36,334 nucleotides of DNA from Betaproteobacteria bacterium (lineage in GTDB: Bacteria > Pseudomonadota > Gammaproteobacteria > Burkholderiales > Usitatibacteraceae), in contig JANYFH010000232.1 of NCBI GenBank assembly GCA_025362705.1, forward strand, positions 1 through 36,334, read 5' to 3'. The notes below the pieces were generated by a model that was given only the letters and a program-made list of their open reading frames with translations, searched no databases and was not told the origin of the DNA. The translations under genes and the position numbers were made by a program. Shown one piece after another: positions 34,993-36,334 of this stretch (positions are counted from its first letter, which is position 1; each line of letters opens with the position of its first letter).

Positions 34993-35055
34993 TTAGCACT
35001 GGTGCGGTTTTCAGGCAATAAGTGTCTGTAAAGCCCCGCCGGTTCTAGTGTTTTT
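34993..35055 (+). terminator. Palindromic repeat copy H acting as a likely intrinsic terminator
   Basis: Begins TTAGCACTGGTGCGG like other family members, 36 bp after the DUF1501 stop. GGTGCGG pairs with CCCCGCC and CACT with AGTG, and the hairpin is followed at once by TTTTT (35051-35055). It is the only copy with a classic T-run. Confidence 0.68.
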
Positions 35056-35167
35056 ACTATTTCTCCTTTGTGCCGCACCGGTGTGTGAAGCGGGTTGCCG
35101 GACTTGATCTGAGGCTACCCGGGCATGCGCCGCTTATAATTGGCGCTTGCAATTTACTCATGCCGCC

Positions 35168-35899
35168 ATGAACCTCCTCGCCCTCGAGACTTCCACCGAA
35201 CGCTTGTCCATCGCGATCCTGCGCGATGATGAGTCGTTCGCGCGTGATGTCGATGCCGGGCAGCGGCATTCGGAGCTGGCGTTGCCGCTCATGCATGAAT
35301 TGCTCGCCGAGGCGAGACTGACTCTGCGCGATTTCGATGCCATCGCGTTCGGCCAAGGCCCCGGATCGTTCACTGGCGTGCGTATTGGCTGTGGACTTGC
35401 GCAAGGCCTGGCGCTGGGCATCGGCAAATCGCTGGTTCCAGTGCACACGCAGATGGCGCTCGCTGAGCAAACCGGTGAAGAACAAGTGCTGGTCGCAATC
35501 GATGCGCGCATGGGCGAAATTTATTTTGCGGCATATCGGCGCGACGAAACGTCGCCCAATGGATGGGCGGCGGTTGTGGCGCCGATGCTGGCCAGGCCCG
35601 AAGCGCTGCCGCTGCTGGAAGGAAATGACTGGTGCACGGTTGGCAGCGGCTTCGATGTGCCGCTGCTTTCAGATCAGCTGATGACGCGTTACCATGGCCA
35701 GATTGCGCGCGTCGCCCGCGACGTCTTGCCACGGGCTCTAGATGTTGCACACATTGCTGCGCGACAACTCAGAACAGCGGGCATGTCCAGCGCGATTCGG
35801 CCAGAGCATGCCGCGCCGCTCTACCTGCGCAACAAAGTCGCGATGACCATCGACGAGCGGCGTGAGCATCACGCGGCTAAAACAATTGCAGTTTCCTGA
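35168..35899 (+). CDS. tsaB: tRNA threonylcarbamoyladenosine biosynthesis protein TsaB
   Basis: 243 residues. TsaB is the non-catalytic ASKHA-fold partner of TsaD in making t6A37 on ANN-reading tRNAs. MNLLALETSTERLSIAIL, HSELALPLMHELL and FGQGPGSFTGVRIGCGLAQGLA are hallmark segments. ATG 35168 matches the family start; a longer form from 35147 has no support. rimI follows with a 9-bp gap, the usual gene order. Confidence 0.93.
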   Translation: MNLLALETSTERLSIAILRDDESFARDVDAGQRHSELALPLMHELLAEARLTLRDFDAIAFGQGPGSFTGVRIGCGLAQGLALGIGKSLVPVHTQMALAEQTGEEQVLVAIDARMGEIYFAAYRRDETSPNGWAAVVAPMLARPEALPLLEGNDWCTVGSGFDVPLLSDQLMTRYHGQIARVARDVLPRALDVAHIAARQLRTAGMSSAIRPEHAAPLYLRNKVAMTIDERREHHAAKTIAVS

Positions 35900-35908
35900 A
35901 CGCCGACG

Positions 35909-36334
35909 ATGAGTGCCGTACTTTCAACGCTGCCTGTCCCGGAATTATCATTTATCGCGATGCGCGAGCACGATCTGGACGCGGTCGCCGCAATCGAGGC
36001 GGACGTGTATGTTTTCCCGTGGACCATCGGCAACTTTCGCGATTCGCTGCTAAGTGGGTACGATTGCTGGGGCTGTTGGACGGACGGTGAACTGATCGGC
36101 TATGCGATCGTGATGACGGCACTCGATGAAGCGCATCTGCTGAATTTTGCAGTGGCTAGCCGCTGGCAGCGACGCGGCGTAGGCGCCGCGTTTCTGCAAT
36201 TTCTCATCGATTGCGAGCGCAGCGGCAAACGCGACGTGTTGTATCTTGAAGTGCGACCGTCGAATGTGGCGGGATTGCGGCTGTACGAGCGGTTCGGTTT
36301 TAAACAGATGGGCGTGCGGCGCGACTACTACCCG
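35909..36334 (+). CDS. rimI: Ribosomal protein S18-alanine N-acetyltransferase RimI (3' partial)
   Basis: 142 codons are visible and the frame is still open at the window end. GNAT-fold acetyltransferase that acetylates the N-terminal alanine of S18. Visible motifs: FPWTIGNFRDSL, the acetyl-CoA loop RWQRRGVGAAFL (Q/RxxGxG/A), YLEVRPSNVAGLRLYERFGF, and RRDYYP at the edge. The first 15 residues precede the usual family start. Confidence 0.9.
   Translation, partial: MSAVLSTLPVPELSFIAMREHDLDAVAAIEADVYVFPWTIGNFRDSLLSGYDCWGCWTDGELIGYAIVMTALDEAHLLNFAVASRWQRRGVGAAFLQFLIDCERSGKRDVLYLEVRPSNVAGLRLYERFGFKQMGVRRDYYP

Overview
The window looks like a chromosomal segment of a betaproteobacterium, probably Burkholderiales or a close relative. 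This is inferred from the Liv/PaaK-type cluster with its LivF C-terminal extension, a DksA whose zinc site has lost most of its cysteines, an EnvZ/OmpR pair, a YoaA/DinG helicase, adjacent tsaB-rimI, and a moderately high GC content. No rRNA, tRNA, CRISPR array, prophage or transposase gene was seen.

Layout. (1) 1-4477: end of a branched-chain amino acid type ABC transporter operon (substrate-binding protein, livF, a small unknown gene, a PaaK-like CoA ligase with overlapping stops and starts), then a tartrate/D-malate dehydrogenase. (2) 4478-5500: about 1 kb of decayed DNA with a frameshifted CopG-type antitoxin, two palindromic repeats, a Fur-box-like palindrome and a promoter for dksA. (3) 5501-8421: dksA with a histone-H1-like basic tail, an NlpC/P60 hydrolase, a Tat-exported dienelactone hydrolase and a TPMT-family methyltransferase. 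(4) 8536-11974: translationally coupled operon of a TAP-like lipoprotein hydrolase and a NatAB-type ABC exporter, ending in a MITE-like element. (5) 12208-16927: YoaA/DinG helicase and a PAS-PAS-GGDEF diguanylate cyclase. (6) 17190-22388, all leftward: truncated DUF3455 gene, response-regulator/Ser-Thr-kinase fusion, outer-membrane transporter-like protein, large exported alpha/beta hydrolase with a 16-codon upstream ORF, and a DUF262/HNH remnant. (7) 22500-28051: small lipoprotein, STAND-type regulator, single-span membrane protein, orphan ClpB C-terminal domain protein, second PaaK-like protein. (8) 28174-30331: EnvZ/OmpR two-component system, with a second MITE copy touching the ompR start. 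(9) 30747-34957: EF-hand protein, PAF-acetylhydrolase-like enzyme, DUF1800 and DUF1501 proteins. (10) 35168-36334: tsaB and the start of rimI.

The most notable non-coding signal is a family of about 60-bp palindromic repeats. Eight copies lie in gaps, several of them 0-36 bp after a stop codon, and one is followed by a T-run like an intrinsic terminator. A second non-coding family is a 164/175-bp element with long inverted arms. It is present twice in opposite orientations, and each copy sits exactly on a gene boundary: the stop codon of natB and the start codon of the ompR-like gene. No single large new system is evident. The best candidates for undescribed biology are these two repeat families and the small membrane protein/ClpB-tail pair beside the STAND regulator.
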